Assembly (NCBI RefSeq): GCF_040717455.1
Contig: NZ_JBFEFH010000001.1
Span: 310,001-374,000 of the forward strand
DNA from: Tautonia sp040717455
GTDB lineage: Bacteria; Planctomycetota; Planctomycetia; Isosphaerales; Isosphaeraceae
Length of the DNA stretch: 64,000 bases
Direction: 5' to 3'
Positions 43,403 to 52,633 of this stretch are shown here, in pieces (position 1 is the first letter of the stretch; every line of letters starts with the position of its first letter). The notes beneath the pieces were generated by a model. That model made no database searches. It was not told the DNA's origin and worked only from the letters and a program-made list of their open reading frames with translations. A program made the position numbers and the translations under genes.

Positions 43403-44383
43403 TCAGGGCATGGCGAAGAGGTGGATCAGGCCGTCCGAGGCGGCCACGGCCAGGCGACGGCCGTCGGGGCTGAAGGCCAGGCCGGACGCCCGGGTGTTGG
43501 GGGCGACCTCCTGCCGGGACACGGGCCCCTCGGCCTCCGGATCCCAGATGAGAATCTGGCCGCTGTAGCCGACGGAAGCGAGCCGAGCGCCGTCGGGCGA
43601 CCAGGCCAGCGCGTAGACGTCGTCGGAGTGGCCCTTGAGCACGCGGCGGGCCGATCCGTCCTCGACGTTCCAGAGGCGGATCGTCTTGTCGACCGAGCCG
43701 CTGGCCAGGGTCGAGCCGTCGGGGCTGAAGGCGATGCAGTAGACGGCGGCCTCGTGCCCTTCGGCCTTCAAGGGCTCGGCGGCCTCGTCGGAGGTCCAGA
43801 ACTTGATCAGGTGGTCGTCCCCGGCCGAGGCGAGCAGGTCGGCCGTCGGGTGGAAGGCGACGGCATAGACGATCGCCGCGTGGGCCTCGGCGATGGTCCG
43901 GGTCGCCTCTCCCGATTCGACGTCCCAGAGCCGGACGGACTTGTCGGCCCCGGCCGAGGCGAGGCGACGGCCGTCGGGGGCGAAGGCGACGGCGTAGACC
44001 TGGCCTTCGTGCCCGGTCATCGTGGCCGAGGGCTCGGCCGGGGGCTCGGCGTCCGGTGCGGGCATCGGCCAGACCTTGGCGAGCTTGTCCTGGCCCCCGG
44101 TGGCGACCTTCGAGCCGTCGGGGCTGATGGCGACGCAGAGGACGAGGTCGTCGTGCGCGTCGACCAGCGAGCGTTGTTCGAAGGTTTCGGCGTCCCAGAT
44201 CCGCAGGGTCTTGTCGAAGCCGACGGACAGCAGGCTCTTGCCGTCCGGGCTCCAGCAGACGGCGTAGGGTTGCTCCTCGTGGCCTTGCAGCGTGCCGGCC
44301 GGTTCGGCCTGGCGGCCGAGGGCGGGGCCGGCCGGCGCCAGGGCGATCAGGAGGGGGAGGAGACGGCGGAGGGGTCTCATCAT
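43403..44383 (-). CDS. secreted WD40 repeat protein
   Basis: This 326-residue protein has a signal peptide (about 1-23, ending ALG) and seven WD40 repeats filling the rest. Each shows the pattern AVxxSPDGxxLAS...DKxxRxWD, for example SPDGKSLLSVGFDKTLRIWD and SPDGSTLASGSVDKTIRLWN. It should form a single beta-propeller exported to the periplasm or an equivalent compartment and act as a binding platform. The two adjacent ATG codons at 44383 and 44380 are both possible starts. The repeats resemble those in the PSD1 protein of this window. Confidence 0.85.
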   Translation of the reverse strand: MMRPLRRLLPLLIALAPAGPALGRQAEPAGTLQGHEEQPYAVCWSPDGKSLLSVGFDKTLRIWDAETFEQRSLVDAHDDLVLCVAISPDGSKVATGGQDKLAKVWPMPAPDAEPPAEPSATMTGHEGQVYAVAFAPDGRRLASAGADKSVRLWDVESGEATRTIAEAHAAIVYAVAFHPTADLLASAGDDHLIKFWTSDEAAEPLKAEGHEAAVYCIAFSPDGSTLASGSVDKTIRLWNVEDGSARRVLKGHSDDVYALAWSPDGARLASVGYSGQILIWDPEAEGPVSRQEVAPNTRASGLAFSPDGRRLAVAASDGLIHLFAMP

Positions 44384-44817
44384 CGTGAGGTTCCGGGATC
44401 GGTTCGGGGAGGATCGGTTCGGGGAGGGCCGATCGGGGGGCCGCGCCGGGGCTCCCCGGCCGGAGGGAAACGGGGGGCAGGCGAGGCGGATCGCGCCCGC
44501 CCCCGGCCGGTGACGATCGCCCCCGACCGGGTATCCGGACGGCTGTCCGCCCGGGCCGAACATAGACGGGCCGACGCGGCAACGCAACGGATCGCCCCGG
44601 CAAGTGGCCGGGAATCGTGGCCTCGCCGCTCGCCCCGGCCGGCGGGGCCGATCGAGATCGTGAAGAGGAATAAAAGGGGAGTCCCCGCAACACCCGGCGC
44701 GAACCCGGCTGACGAGGACGCGGCGAGGTGCTAAAATCGACCGTCAACGCAGGGTCTGCCCGGAGACCCTCCATGCCGGGGTTGCTCTCGATCTCCCATC
44801 GAACGGGTTCGCCGCTC
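44384..44817. other. 434-base divergent intergenic region
   Basis: The region lies between the WD40 gene start and the metalloprotease-like gene. Apart from the promoter candidate at 44709-44737, I see no gene or known element. Confidence 0.4.
44709..44737 (+). promoter_or_regulatory. candidate promoter for the metalloprotease-like gene
   Basis: CTGACG (44709-44714) and TAAAAT (44732-44737) are 17 bases apart. If real, the transcript begins near 44745, which rules out translation starts before that point and favours the ATG at 44818. Confidence 0.5.
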
Positions 44818-45393
44818 ATGCCCGATTGCGAATCGCTCGACCTGTCCCGCGGGACCCGTGACGCGGCCCATTGGCATCGAGGAGGCCCGGATCTTCCGGC
44901 CGAAGGCGCCCGATCGGGCAGGGGGGGCCTTCGGCGCGGCGAGCCGGGCCCCGATGCCGCGCGACCCCCCGAGGGGACGAAGGTGGCCCGGGCCCGAGGG
45001 GTGGCCGCATCGAGCTACGAGCCGCCCTTGTCGGCGATCGGGCCGCTTTTCCTGCGACGCCTGGAGCGGATCCACCCGCCTTCCGTCGATTTCGTGCTCG
45101 ACATCAACCCGAGGGCGACGGCCAGGGTGCTCGGGGGCTATTACCGCCGCCGCCGCCTGATCCGGATCTACACGCATGACAGGGAGTCGGGGCGGCGATC
45201 CCTGGAGGAGTTGTTCGATACGTTCCTGCACGAGGTCGCCCACCACCTCGAATACACCGAGCCCCGGCGCTTCAACGCCTGGGCCTGCGAGCGCGTCCCC
45301 GGCACGATGCACAGCGACCTGTTCTGGCGGATCCTCGGCGAGCTGAAGACCCGATGGGCCGAGCTCCAGGCGCGATCGGCCGGGGCGATCTGA
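44818..45393 (+). CDS. SprT-like / zinc-metalloprotease-like protein
   Basis: The C-terminal half is well formed. It has a conserved pattern from PPLSAIGPLFLRRLERI to YYRRRRLIRIYTHD, then FLHEVAHHLEY with the HExxH zinc motif (His 138, Glu 139, His 142), then a basic tail. This is the layout of small metallopeptidase-like proteins such as SprT or WSS1 relatives. The first 65 residues are Arg/Gly-rich and unconserved in appearance. The start is uncertain: an ATG at 44728 sits within the promoter candidate, so 44818 is chosen. The function is not known. Confidence 0.62.
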   Translation: MPDCESLDLSRGTRDAAHWHRGGPDLPAEGARSGRGGLRRGEPGPDAARPPEGTKVARARGVAASSYEPPLSAIGPLFLRRLERIHPPSVDFVLDINPRATARVLGGYYRRRRLIRIYTHDRESGRRSLEELFDTFLHEVAHHLEYTEPRRFNAWACERVPGTMHSDLFWRILGELKTRWAELQARSAGAI

Positions 45394-45430
45394 GCGAGGC
45401 GGCGGGAGATCGACGGGCGAGGCCCGGGGC

Positions 45431-45820
45431 TCAGCTCCCCGGCGCCGGCTCGATGAAGCAGTCGAGCGGCCCCTTGGAGATGCTCATGCGGGGGTCGGGG
45501 CCGTACGAGAGCACCTGATCGCGCTTCAGCTCGGCCAGTTCCTTGTGCGTGGTCAGGACGACCGCGCGGCCGGTCAGGTGGATCCGCCAGGTCAGTTCCT
45601 GGGCCCTGGCCAGGGAGTGGCGGAAGATCTTGCAGAGCAGCTCGATGACGTAGTCGAACGTGTGCTCCTCGTCGTTGAGGATGATCACGTTGTAGGGCGG
45701 CTGGCGCCGGGTCTCGGTCTCGCCCTCGGCGGCTTTCTGCGGCTTCGGAGCGGTCGTGGTCGTGACGATCGGCTCGGCCACGGACGTGTCGCCCGGGTGT
45801 TCGTGGTCGAATTCACTCAT
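45431..45820 (-). CDS. clpS: ATP-dependent Clp protease adaptor ClpS
   Basis: This 129-residue protein matches ClpS, which delivers N-degron substrates to ClpAP. The core PPYNVIILNDEEHTFDYVIELL (about 48-69) contains the Asn-Asp pair that binds the substrate amino group, and TGRAVVLTTHKELAELKRDQV follows near 88-108. An N-terminal extension of about 45 flexible residues precedes the domain. clpA is not adjacent. It is divergent from the small helical protein gene at 45957. Confidence 0.9.
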   Translation of the reverse strand: MSEFDHEHPGDTSVAEPIVTTTTAPKPQKAAEGETETRRQPPYNVIILNDEEHTFDYVIELLCKIFRHSLARAQELTWRIHLTGRAVVLTTHKELAELKRDQVLSYGPDPRMSISKGPLDCFIEPAPGS

Positions 45821-45956
45821 CCCTGACGGCTCCGGGAGCACCTGGAAAACACGGAAGGGCGTTTGGACGGATCGAACATGACCTGATTAGAATAGTCTCC
45901 GGCAACCGCCCCTGTGTAGCGCAAATTCGCCAACCCGGCCCGCCCGAGCACCTTTG

Positions 45957-46289
45957 ATGGCCCAGAAGATCACCTCCGGCCTCGCCCTCCGACAGCTTCA
46001 GCAGGCGCAACAGGCCATGAAGAAGGTCCGCAAAGGACTGGTTCAGATTCGCGAGGCCGACCCGGCCGACCGCCCGCAACTGGCCGAGACCCTCTTGAAG
46101 GCCGGCTGGGAAACCCTGAACCGGACCTATCGCGACCTGGCCGCCATCCCTCTCGACGCCGCGACCGAGGAGGTCATGCTGCGGCAGATCGCCGTGCAGC
46201 GCTACGCCACCGCCCTGCTCGTCCGGCTGCGCCGCCTCGTCCGCAACGACCTGGAGGGGCTGGGAGGCCCGGACGACGACGAGGAGTGA
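45957..46289 (+). CDS. conserved small helical protein
   Basis: This 110-residue protein is predominantly helical and charged, with LRQLQQAQQAMKKVRKGLVQIREA near the start and EEVMLRQIAVQRYATALLVRLRRLVRNDLE near the end. It has no signal or membrane segment. I do not recognise the family. A TTG one codon upstream is an alternative start. Confidence 0.6.
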   Translation: MAQKITSGLALRQLQQAQQAMKKVRKGLVQIREADPADRPQLAETLLKAGWETLNRTYRDLAAIPLDAATEEVMLRQIAVQRYATALLVRLRRLVRNDLEGLGGPDDDEE

Positions 46290-46395
46290 TGGGGCCCCTC
46301 GCCGGCCTGTCATGATCAGGATGGGGACCGACCCGGGCCCGCCGCTCGAGGCCGGTTGACGGGGCGGACGACCGAGACGCATTGATCTTCAACGG

Positions 46396-47706
46396 ATGCG
46401 AGCGACGATGGCGGACGATCGGGTGAGCGTGGCGGACAATCGGAAACCGATCGCGGCGCCGTCGCGGGCCCTGGAGCCGGAGGCGAACCTGCCGACGGTC
46501 CGGGTCCGTTCCCCGGGCCTGCATACGTTCATTTTCAAGAAGATGGTCGTCGGGCCCGAGCCCGGACCGAAGCCGAACGACGGCGACCTCGTCCGGGTGA
46601 TCGACCGGGACGGCGTCCCGCTCGGGTTCGGCCTCTGGAACGCCCGGTCGCAGATCCCGGTCCGCCTGATCGCCCGGGGGACCACCCCGCCGGATACCGG
46701 CTTCTGGGCGGCGAAGATCGCGGAGGCGGTCTCGCTCCGTCGCGACCTGCTCGGGATCGAGGCGATCAGCGATGCCTACCGGGTGGTCCATGCCGAGGGG
46801 GACGGGCTCTCGGGCCTGATCGTCGACCGGTTCGCCGACGTGCTCTCGGCCGAGGTCTTCAGCCTGGGGGTCTACCAGCGCATCGGCCCCTTGATGGAGC
46901 AACTGCGGTCGGCGACCGGGACGGCGCATTACCGCGTCCACGTCGATCAGCGGATCGCCCAGGCCGAGGCGTTCGCCGGGCGCCCGGTCATCAGCGAGGA
47001 GGCCCCGGAGAAGGTCGAGATCCGAGAGAACGGCATCCGCTATCGGGTCAAGTTCGAAGGGGGCCACAAGACCGGCTTCTTCTGCGACCAGCGCGACAAC
47101 CGCCGCGACCTGACCCGGTTTTGCCGCGACCGGAACGTGCTGGACGTCTGTTGCTACTCGGGGGGCTTCGGCCTCTCGGCGTTGGTCCAGGGCGGGGCGA
47201 AAGAAGTGACGGGGGTCGACCTCGACGAGAAGGCCGTCGCGATGGCCCGCGAGAACGCGAACCTCAATCAGGTCCGCATGGGCCTCGTCCATGCCGACGC
47301 CTTCGGCTACATGCGGCAGATGGGGCTCAACGGCAAGGACTTCGGCGTGGTCGTGCTCGACCCGCCGAAGCTCATCGGCTCTCGACTCGAAATGGACGAG
47401 GGGCGGAAGAAGTACCTCGACCTGAACACCCTGGCCCTCGGGCTCGTCGAGCCGGGCGGCCTGCTGCTGACCTGTTCCTGCTCCGGATTGCTGCCGGCCG
47501 AGGAATTCCTGGGCATCCTGCGCTCGGCCGGCCGTCGGGCGGGTCGATCGGCGCGCATTCTGGCCGTGACCGGGGCGTCGGCCGATCATCCGGTCGGGCT
47601 GGAGGCGCCGGAAGGGGCGTATCTGAAGGCCGCCTGGCTGCTCGTCGGCGATCGCGCCGAGGAACCGCCCCCGACGCCGACCGAGTCGGCCCCGCCGGGG
47701 GACTGA
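46396..47706 (+). CDS. class I rRNA methyltransferase (RlmI-like)
   Basis: This 436-residue protein has the RlmI architecture. A PUA-like domain spans about 35-115 (HTFIFKKMVVGPE, GDLVRVIDRDGVPLGFGLWN). A central EEHEE-type linker follows. The SAM-binding domain has LDVCCYSGGFGLSAL (about 249-263), GVDLDEKAVAMARENANLN near 275 and VVLDPPKL near 318. A catalytic-type CSC pair lies near 358. Such enzymes methylate C5 of a cytosine in 23S rRNA. An ATG at 46408 is an alternative start. The exact position modified is inferred from the family only. Confidence 0.85.
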   Translation: MRATMADDRVSVADNRKPIAAPSRALEPEANLPTVRVRSPGLHTFIFKKMVVGPEPGPKPNDGDLVRVIDRDGVPLGFGLWNARSQIPVRLIARGTTPPDTGFWAAKIAEAVSLRRDLLGIEAISDAYRVVHAEGDGLSGLIVDRFADVLSAEVFSLGVYQRIGPLMEQLRSATGTAHYRVHVDQRIAQAEAFAGRPVISEEAPEKVEIRENGIRYRVKFEGGHKTGFFCDQRDNRRDLTRFCRDRNVLDVCCYSGGFGLSALVQGGAKEVTGVDLDEKAVAMARENANLNQVRMGLVHADAFGYMRQMGLNGKDFGVVVLDPPKLIGSRLEMDEGRKKYLDLNTLALGLVEPGGLLLTCSCSGLLPAEEFLGILRSAGRRAGRSARILAVTGASADHPVGLEAPEGAYLKAAWLLVGDRAEEPPPTPTESAPPGD

Positions 47707-47847
47707 GCCGCGACCGTCGCGGGTTCCGGGCCGCACGGCCTTCACGGATCTCCGGGGGAGAGGGTCGAGTTCGATCCTCGACTCGTGTACGCTTGGGGAT
47801 CGTCCGGGGATCGAGGGAACACAGGCCGTCGGAAAGGGGCCGGTCGC

Positions 47848-48513
47848 GTGGCGAGTCTGACCGTCGAGAATTACGTCAAGACGATCTATCTGATCGCCTC
47901 CCGGGAGGTCCCCGATCGGATCGTGGCCACGGGAGAGCTGGCGCAGGCGCTCAACGTCTCGCCGGGCACCGTGACGGGCATGCTCAAGACCCTCTCCGAG
48001 GCGGGCCTGGCCTCGTACACCCCTTACGAAGGGGTCCGGCTCTCGCCGCAGGGGGAGCGCCTGGCCTTGAAGGTCTTGCGACGCCATCGGTTGCTCGAAC
48101 TCTTCCTCGTCCAGACCCTGAACATGCACTGGGACGAGGTGCATGAGGAGGCCGAGCACATGGAGCACGCCGTCTCGGAGTCCTTGATCGACCGCATCGA
48201 CGCCTACCTGAACCACCCCTCCGTCGACCCGCACGGCGACCCGATCCCGAGGGCCGACGGCTCGCTCGACCTGCCGAGCGGCCGGCCGTTGAACGACCTC
48301 GACGCCTCGGAGCGGTTCCGGGTCGCCCGGGTGGTCGACCAGGACCCGACCTTCCTCCGCTACCTGACGGATTGCGGCCTCGACCTCGGGGCCGAGGGCG
48401 AGGTGGCCGAGAACCGGAGCGAGTCGGGGGCGATGGTCGTGCGGGTCGGGGATCATCGCGTCGCCCTGGGGCGAGACGCGGCGGGGAAGGTGATCGTGAC
48501 CGGCATCTCATGA
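47848..48513 (+). CDS. DtxR/MntR-family metal-dependent regulator
   Basis: This 221-residue protein has an N-terminal winged helix (about 1-62, VENYVKTIYLIA then ALNVSPGTVTGMLKTLSEAGL). The dimerisation and metal-binding domain follows (about 65-140, HRLLELFLVQTLNMHWDEVHEEAEHMEH, with the typical Glu/His ligands), then an SH3/FeoA-like C-terminal domain (about 145-220). It should repress iron or manganese uptake genes when metal bound. No metal transporter is adjacent. The GTG start follows GGAAAGGGG. Confidence 0.88.
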   Translation: MASLTVENYVKTIYLIASREVPDRIVATGELAQALNVSPGTVTGMLKTLSEAGLASYTPYEGVRLSPQGERLALKVLRRHRLLELFLVQTLNMHWDEVHEEAEHMEHAVSESLIDRIDAYLNHPSVDPHGDPIPRADGSLDLPSGRPLNDLDASERFRVARVVDQDPTFLRYLTDCGLDLGAEGEVAENRSESGAMVVRVGDHRVALGRDAAGKVIVTGIS

Positions 48514-48594
48514 CATCGGCCGACCCGGCCGGTGGATGCCTGGTCTGGTCGAATGCCGATCGAATTCCCTTTTCAACGACGGAGTGCGGGCGCC

Positions 48595-49077
48595 ATGGCG
48601 ATGACCGATTGGAGCGGGGCCGAGTCTCGTCAATTCCGTGTCATGCAAGCGGACAAGGTGGTGAGGTCGACCGCGACCACGGCGGGGGTCTTGCCCAGGG
48701 CCATCGCCCTGGCGATCGATTACGTCATCCTGCTCGCCGCCTGCGCCGGCCTGAACGGCCTGCTCGAATTGACCCGATGGGAGCCGGTCACGGTCCGGAC
48801 GGTGGGGGCCTTGCTCTCGTTCGCCCTGATCGTCCTCTACTTCGCGACCCTGGAGAGCGGCAGCCGACAGGCGACGCTGGGGAAGCTCGCCCTGGGCCTG
48901 AAGGTGACGACCGATGACGACCGGCGCCTCTCGTTCCCCCGGGCACTCGGGCGATTCTTCGCCAGGCTGCTCTCGCTGCTCCCGTTCGGCGTGGGGTTCG
49001 TCATGGCCGCGTTCACCGAGCAACACCGGGCGTTGCACGACCTGATCGCCGGGACGCTCGTGGTCCGATCGCGCTGA
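48595..49077 (+). CDS. RDD family membrane protein
   Basis: This 160-residue protein carries the RDD pattern: LPRAIALAIDYVILLAA (first helix, about 33-50), then SRQATLGKLALGLKV near 100 and FFARLLSLLPFGVGF near 120, ending HRALHDLIAGTLVV. It has three to four membrane helices. RDD proteins are poorly understood; some are linked to ion exchange. The start at 48595 or the next in-frame ATG at 48601 are both possible. Confidence 0.8.
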   Translation: MAMTDWSGAESRQFRVMQADKVVRSTATTAGVLPRAIALAIDYVILLAACAGLNGLLELTRWEPVTVRTVGALLSFALIVLYFATLESGSRQATLGKLALGLKVTTDDDRRLSFPRALGRFFARLLSLLPFGVGFVMAAFTEQHRALHDLIAGTLVVRSR

Positions 49078-49104
49078 TCACCGCCGCACCCTCGCCCCCC
49101 GCCT

Positions 49105-49329
49105 TCAGACGCAGGCGGCCAGGCGGCGCTCCGATCGGAAGCTCATGCCGTACTGCCCGCGTCGGGCCGCCCCCACGATCTCCGGGGCACCGACCCACGA
49201 GGCGGTATCCTGCGGCCGGGGCCCGGGGACGATCAGCATGGGCAGCCCGATCGCGTTGCGCTGCACCTGCGAGCCGCGGGGGACGTGGACCTCGTACAGC
49301 GTCTTGCCGTGCCGGAGCTGGAGGATCAT
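49105..49329 (-). CDS. small hypothetical protein
   Basis: This 74-residue protein begins ILQLRHGKTLYEVHVP and has a GGAG about seven bases before its ATG, which distinguishes it from longer in-frame starts. It has no signal peptide, membrane helix or known motif. The frame is open far upstream, but only this segment looks protein-like. Confidence 0.5.
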   Translation of the reverse strand: MILQLRHGKTLYEVHVPRGSQVQRNAIGLPMLIVPGPRPQDTASWVGAPEIVGAARRGQYGMSFRSERRLAACV

Positions 49330-49528
49330 CGTCGACTCCGAGCTGGAAAAGGGCGGGGGGCCGGCCTGCTCCCAGGCCGGCCGAGGGGCTACAATGGGAC
49401 CGTCGGGTCGAGCGGACCAACGTCGTCCCTCCCGAACCGACCCGAGGCGAACGATCGCGGGCCGGCGGGAGGGCGGACTTCCTCGCCGCCAGGCCCTTGA
49501 TTCGTTGCATCCATGACAGCTACGCCGG

Positions 49529-50182
49529 ATGCCTTTGGAGCGTGACACCGTGCAGTCGATCACCGCTCGTCGGGAGTACCGGCTCGGATCCTTGACCGAG
49601 TCCGAGGTCGATCCCGACCCGATCCGCCAGTTCGCTTCCTGGTTCGGCGACGCCGAGCGCGCCGAGCTGGACGAGCCGTACGCGATGACCCTGGCCACCG
49701 CCTCGGCCGAGGGGAGGCCCTCGGCCCGGATCGTGCTGCTCCGGGGGGTCGATGCGCGAGGGTTTCGCTTCTTCACCAACTACCGGAGCCGCAAGGGGCG
49801 CGACCTGGAGGCCAATCCGTTCGGGTCGTTGCTCTTCGATTGGCACGAGATCGAGCGGCAGGTCCGGATCGAGGGGCGGGTGGAGCGGCTCGCGGACGAG
49901 GAGTCCGACGCCTACTTCCGGCAGCGGCCGACCGAGACGAAGCTCGGGGCCTGGGCCTCGGATCAGAGCGCGGTCGTCAGCGACCGCCGCATCCTCGAGG
50001 CGAGGTTCCAGGAGGCCGCCGATCGCTTCGGCGAGGACGTGCCCCGGCCTCCCCACTGGGGGGGGTATCTCCTGGTGCCCGACGAGTTCGAGTTCTGGCA
50101 GGGGCGGCCCGGCCGCCTGCACGACCGCATCCGGTACGTCCCGGGCGCACGCGGCTGGACGATCGAGCGGCTCTCTCCCTGA
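49529..50182 (+). CDS. pdxH: pyridoxamine 5'-phosphate oxidase
   Basis: This 217-residue FMN enzyme oxidises pyridoxamine or pyridoxine 5'-phosphate to pyridoxal phosphate (EC 1.4.3.5). The FMN-binding stretch RIVLLRGVDARGFRFFTNYRSRKG (about 70-93) and the C-terminal PHWGGYLLVPDEFEFWQG then RLHDRIRY motifs are diagnostic. Length matches the family. It is divergent from the small gene at 49105. Confidence 0.96.
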   Translation: MPLERDTVQSITARREYRLGSLTESEVDPDPIRQFASWFGDAERAELDEPYAMTLATASAEGRPSARIVLLRGVDARGFRFFTNYRSRKGRDLEANPFGSLLFDWHEIERQVRIEGRVERLADEESDAYFRQRPTETKLGAWASDQSAVVSDRRILEARFQEAADRFGEDVPRPPHWGGYLLVPDEFEFWQGRPGRLHDRIRYVPGARGWTIERLSP

Positions 50183-50305
50183 GTCGACCGCCGGGCGGGC
50201 CCGATCGCAGGGCCGGGACGGACCGACGGTGATCGGGTCGCGGTGGCGGGTCCCGACGGATCGTCCCCGCGACCCGGACCGGATCAATTCGAGGGAGGAA
50301 CGATC

Positions 50306-50500
50306 ATGACTTGCCGATGTTCCCCCGCGTCAAGTGGCGGTGGCGGCCCGGCGCAGGGCGACGACCTGAGGGTGGAGTTGGCCGAGCTGGGCGTGAGGGT
50401 CAAGGAGCTGAACGAGGAGCTTCGCGAGCTCGTCCTGTCCTTCGAGAAGCTGCGGCATCGGGTCGAGGCCGTTGAACACCGGATCGCCAACCCGGAATGA
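50306..50500 (+). CDS. small coiled-coil protein
   Basis: This 64-residue protein has an excellent GAGGGAGG before its ATG. The N-terminus has two close Cys (TCRCSPASS) and a Gly run. The rest is one predicted coiled coil with heptad spacing (LRVELAELGVRVKELNEELRELV...LRHRVEAVEHRI). No family recognised; the shape suggests oligomerisation. Confidence 0.62.
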   Translation: MTCRCSPASSGGGGPAQGDDLRVELAELGVRVKELNEELRELVLSFEKLRHRVEAVEHRIANPE

Positions 50501-50530
50501 GCCAGGAGAGGACGCGCCGCCACGGCCAAG

Positions 50531-50574
50531 GGCCCTGCGAGACGACCGATGGGATCGGTTCGTCCCGCAGGGCC
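50531..50574. terminator. bidirectional hairpin terminator candidate
   Basis: A long hairpin (arms about 20 bases each, one mismatch and one bulge, GGCCCTGCG...CGCAGGGCC at the base) sits between the rightward coiled-coil gene and the leftward DUF11 gene. It lacks a long T run, so it may act as a structural or factor-assisted terminator for both. Confidence 0.6.
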
Positions 50575-50633
50575 ATCGTCGTCGTCCGCGATGAGGGGAC
50601 CGGGGCCGCGATCGGCCGATGATCGCCGCCGAA

Positions 50634-52328
50634 TCAGCGCACCCGAGCCTTGAACGAGACCGACCCCTCTTCGCCGGGCATGACCGGCTCGGGGAGATCC
50701 CAGCGCAGTTCGACCGAGCCGGTCTGGTTCTCGGCGGCCGTGAAGATGGCGCCGTCCGGCCCCCGGGCGCTGTCGGGTTCGTACTCGAAGCGGGGCAGCA
50801 GGCTGTCGACGATCGAGACGGAATGGATCGGGACGTTGCCCATGTTCCGCCATCGGATCGTGAAGGTGACGACCTGGCCGGGCTCGGCCACGTCGGTGTC
50901 GGTCTCCTTGTTGACCGCCAGGCCGGGCAGGTCGGGCGGGGTCTCGACGCCGGCCAGCTCGCCCGGGCCTCGGGAGACGATCGTCTGGCTGGCCCCCTGG
51001 ATGACCCCCGTGATGACCGGCCCCTCGGCGGTCTTGATGCCCAGGGGAGGGGTGGCCCGCCGGCTGATCCTCGGCCCCTGCTCGTTCACGGAGACCTGGG
51101 GGCCCTGGACCAGTTCCTCCTGGTCGAGGGCCACCACGTCGGTCAGGCCGTTGAGGACCCGGACCTCGATGTGCGTGATCGGAGGGGTCCGGCCTTCCAT
51201 GGCCGAGGCGCGGCGCCGGTCTCGGACCGCGTTGGCCGACAGGTTCTGGGTCATCCGCGAGGGGGGGCGGACGGTCGCCTCCTGCATCTGGCGGGTCAGG
51301 GCCTCGGCCCCCCTCGGCACGGTGATCAGGCGATTCTCGTTGACGCCGATGCTCGTGCGGACCGCGGCGAAGCGGGGGGCGTAGATGCAGACCGTGTTGG
51401 TCGGCAGGACGCGGGGCTTCGACCCGGCATTGAACCGGATCATCGCGTCCCTCGGCTCGACGCCGACGACCTGGCCGTCGGCCCCGATCCCGGCCTTGTT
51501 CTGGTGGTCGCCGCCGTCGCAGAGGTATTCGTCGCCCGGGAACACGGGATTGGGCGCGAGGCCGAACGAGGCGGGGGGGCAGGTCGGCACGCCGCAGCAG
51601 ACGCCTTCGGTCGCCTCGAACGGGCAGGGGCCGACGCCCAGGTGGGCCGCGCCGAAGCCGCCGAGCGGCTCTCCCGAGACCGGGGTCCGGCCGCCGAGGC
51701 GGACGATCGCCATGACCCGCCCGAGCGCACCGGCGACCCGGAGCGGCTCCTCGCCGGGGCCGAGGGTGGTGACGGGGATCTGATCCTTGGGGATCGACAG
51801 GGGGAGGGCCTGGTCGGGGGATTCGAGGTAGACGATCTGCGTGACCAGGCGGCCCGATTCGGCCACGTCGATCAGGTCTTCCTGGCTGAAGATCACCCGG
51901 ATCGGGAACCGGGTCGGGTCGATGTCGGCCGGGCGGTGCAGGTGGCCGACGACCTCGACGACCGGGAAGACCTCGGCCCCGGGCTGGTTCGGCAGGTTCG
52001 TCAGGCGGAGTCGGTAGCCGACGCCGACCTGGAGGCCGACGGTCAGGCCGTGGATGGCGGGGTCGTCGTTCGGGTCGGACAGGACCATCGGCGCGGGTTC
52101 GAGCACCTCGATCCCCATGCCCAATGGGCCCGAGAGGCGGACGACCTGGATCTGTGGGGGCAACGTCGGCCCGCCCGGCGCCGGAGCCTCTCCCACGACG
52201 GCAACCCCGGCGGTCGGGTCGTCTGGCACGACCTGCCGGGCCTGGGCCGCTCCGACGGCCAGTCCCACCGAGATGGACAGCAGCAGGGCCGCCGTCAACG
52301 CCCAGCCGGTCCGTCCTGCTCGCGACAT
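50634..52328 (-). CDS. secreted DUF11-domain surface protein
   Basis: This 564-residue protein has a signal peptide (about 1-31). The N-terminal domain (about 50-215) parallels the neighbouring protein encoded at 52634-53620: both contain a YRLRLTN or YRLKLTN strand, then a FSQEDL/FTQEDF helix and a VYL strand with similar spacing. A Cys-rich loop (about 236-275) and a Ser/Thr linker follow. The C-terminal 110 residues are a DUF11 repeat: VNKETDTDVAEPGQVVTFTIRWRN then LPEPVMPGEEGSVSFKARV. It probably acts as a cell-surface or envelope structural protein. Confidence 0.76.
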   Translation of the reverse strand: MSRAGRTGWALTAALLLSISVGLAVGAAQARQVVPDDPTAGVAVVGEAPAPGGPTLPPQIQVVRLSGPLGMGIEVLEPAPMVLSDPNDDPAIHGLTVGLQVGVGYRLRLTNLPNQPGAEVFPVVEVVGHLHRPADIDPTRFPIRVIFSQEDLIDVAESGRLVTQIVYLESPDQALPLSIPKDQIPVTTLGPGEEPLRVAGALGRVMAIVRLGGRTPVSGEPLGGFGAAHLGVGPCPFEATEGVCCGVPTCPPASFGLAPNPVFPGDEYLCDGGDHQNKAGIGADGQVVGVEPRDAMIRFNAGSKPRVLPTNTVCIYAPRFAAVRTSIGVNENRLITVPRGAEALTRQMQEATVRPPSRMTQNLSANAVRDRRRASAMEGRTPPITHIEVRVLNGLTDVVALDQEELVQGPQVSVNEQGPRISRRATPPLGIKTAEGPVITGVIQGASQTIVSRGPGELAGVETPPDLPGLAVNKETDTDVAEPGQVVTFTIRWRNMGNVPIHSVSIVDSLLPRFEYEPDSARGPDGAIFTAAENQTGSVELRWDLPEPVMPGEEGSVSFKARVR

Positions 52329-52633
52329 GGGTCTGTCCCTCCCTCATCCTTTTGGGTACGTGAAGCGAAGCGGCGGTGGAGCACTTCGGAAACGGTCATG
52401 AGCCTGGTCGGATCGGGAATCGGACCTGAGGCTCACGGGGCCCGACCCGTCCGCAGCGATGCCCTCGCATGGCCGGGCGAACCGGGTGCGACGAGAGTTC
52501 AGCCGCATCGGCGAGCGGCCCCCGGGACGCGCCATCACCCCGGCGGGGCCGGACGGCGGCTCCCGCGGGGCTCTGGCGACGGTTGACGACCCGGACGGCT
52601 GGTCGACCAGGTCGGCCGGATCGGGTCACCCGA
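52329..52633. other. 305-base intergenic region between the paralogues
   Basis: It lies between two leftward genes and probably carries the promoter of the DUF11 gene. No clear hexamers, repeats or small gene are seen. Confidence 0.4.

Noticed and set aside
47765..47781. T-arm-like hairpin TCGAG-TTCGATC-CTCGA resembling part of a tRNA
   Set aside because: No D arm, anticodon arm or acceptor stem can be placed around it, so it is not a tRNA.
46174..48456. Open frame of 760 codons on the minus strand
   Set aside because: Antisense to the RlmI-like and DtxR genes, whose motifs are unambiguous on the plus strand.
50619..52586. Open frame of 655 codons on the plus strand
   Set aside because: Antisense to the DUF11 protein gene; Gly/Arg-rich shadow composition.
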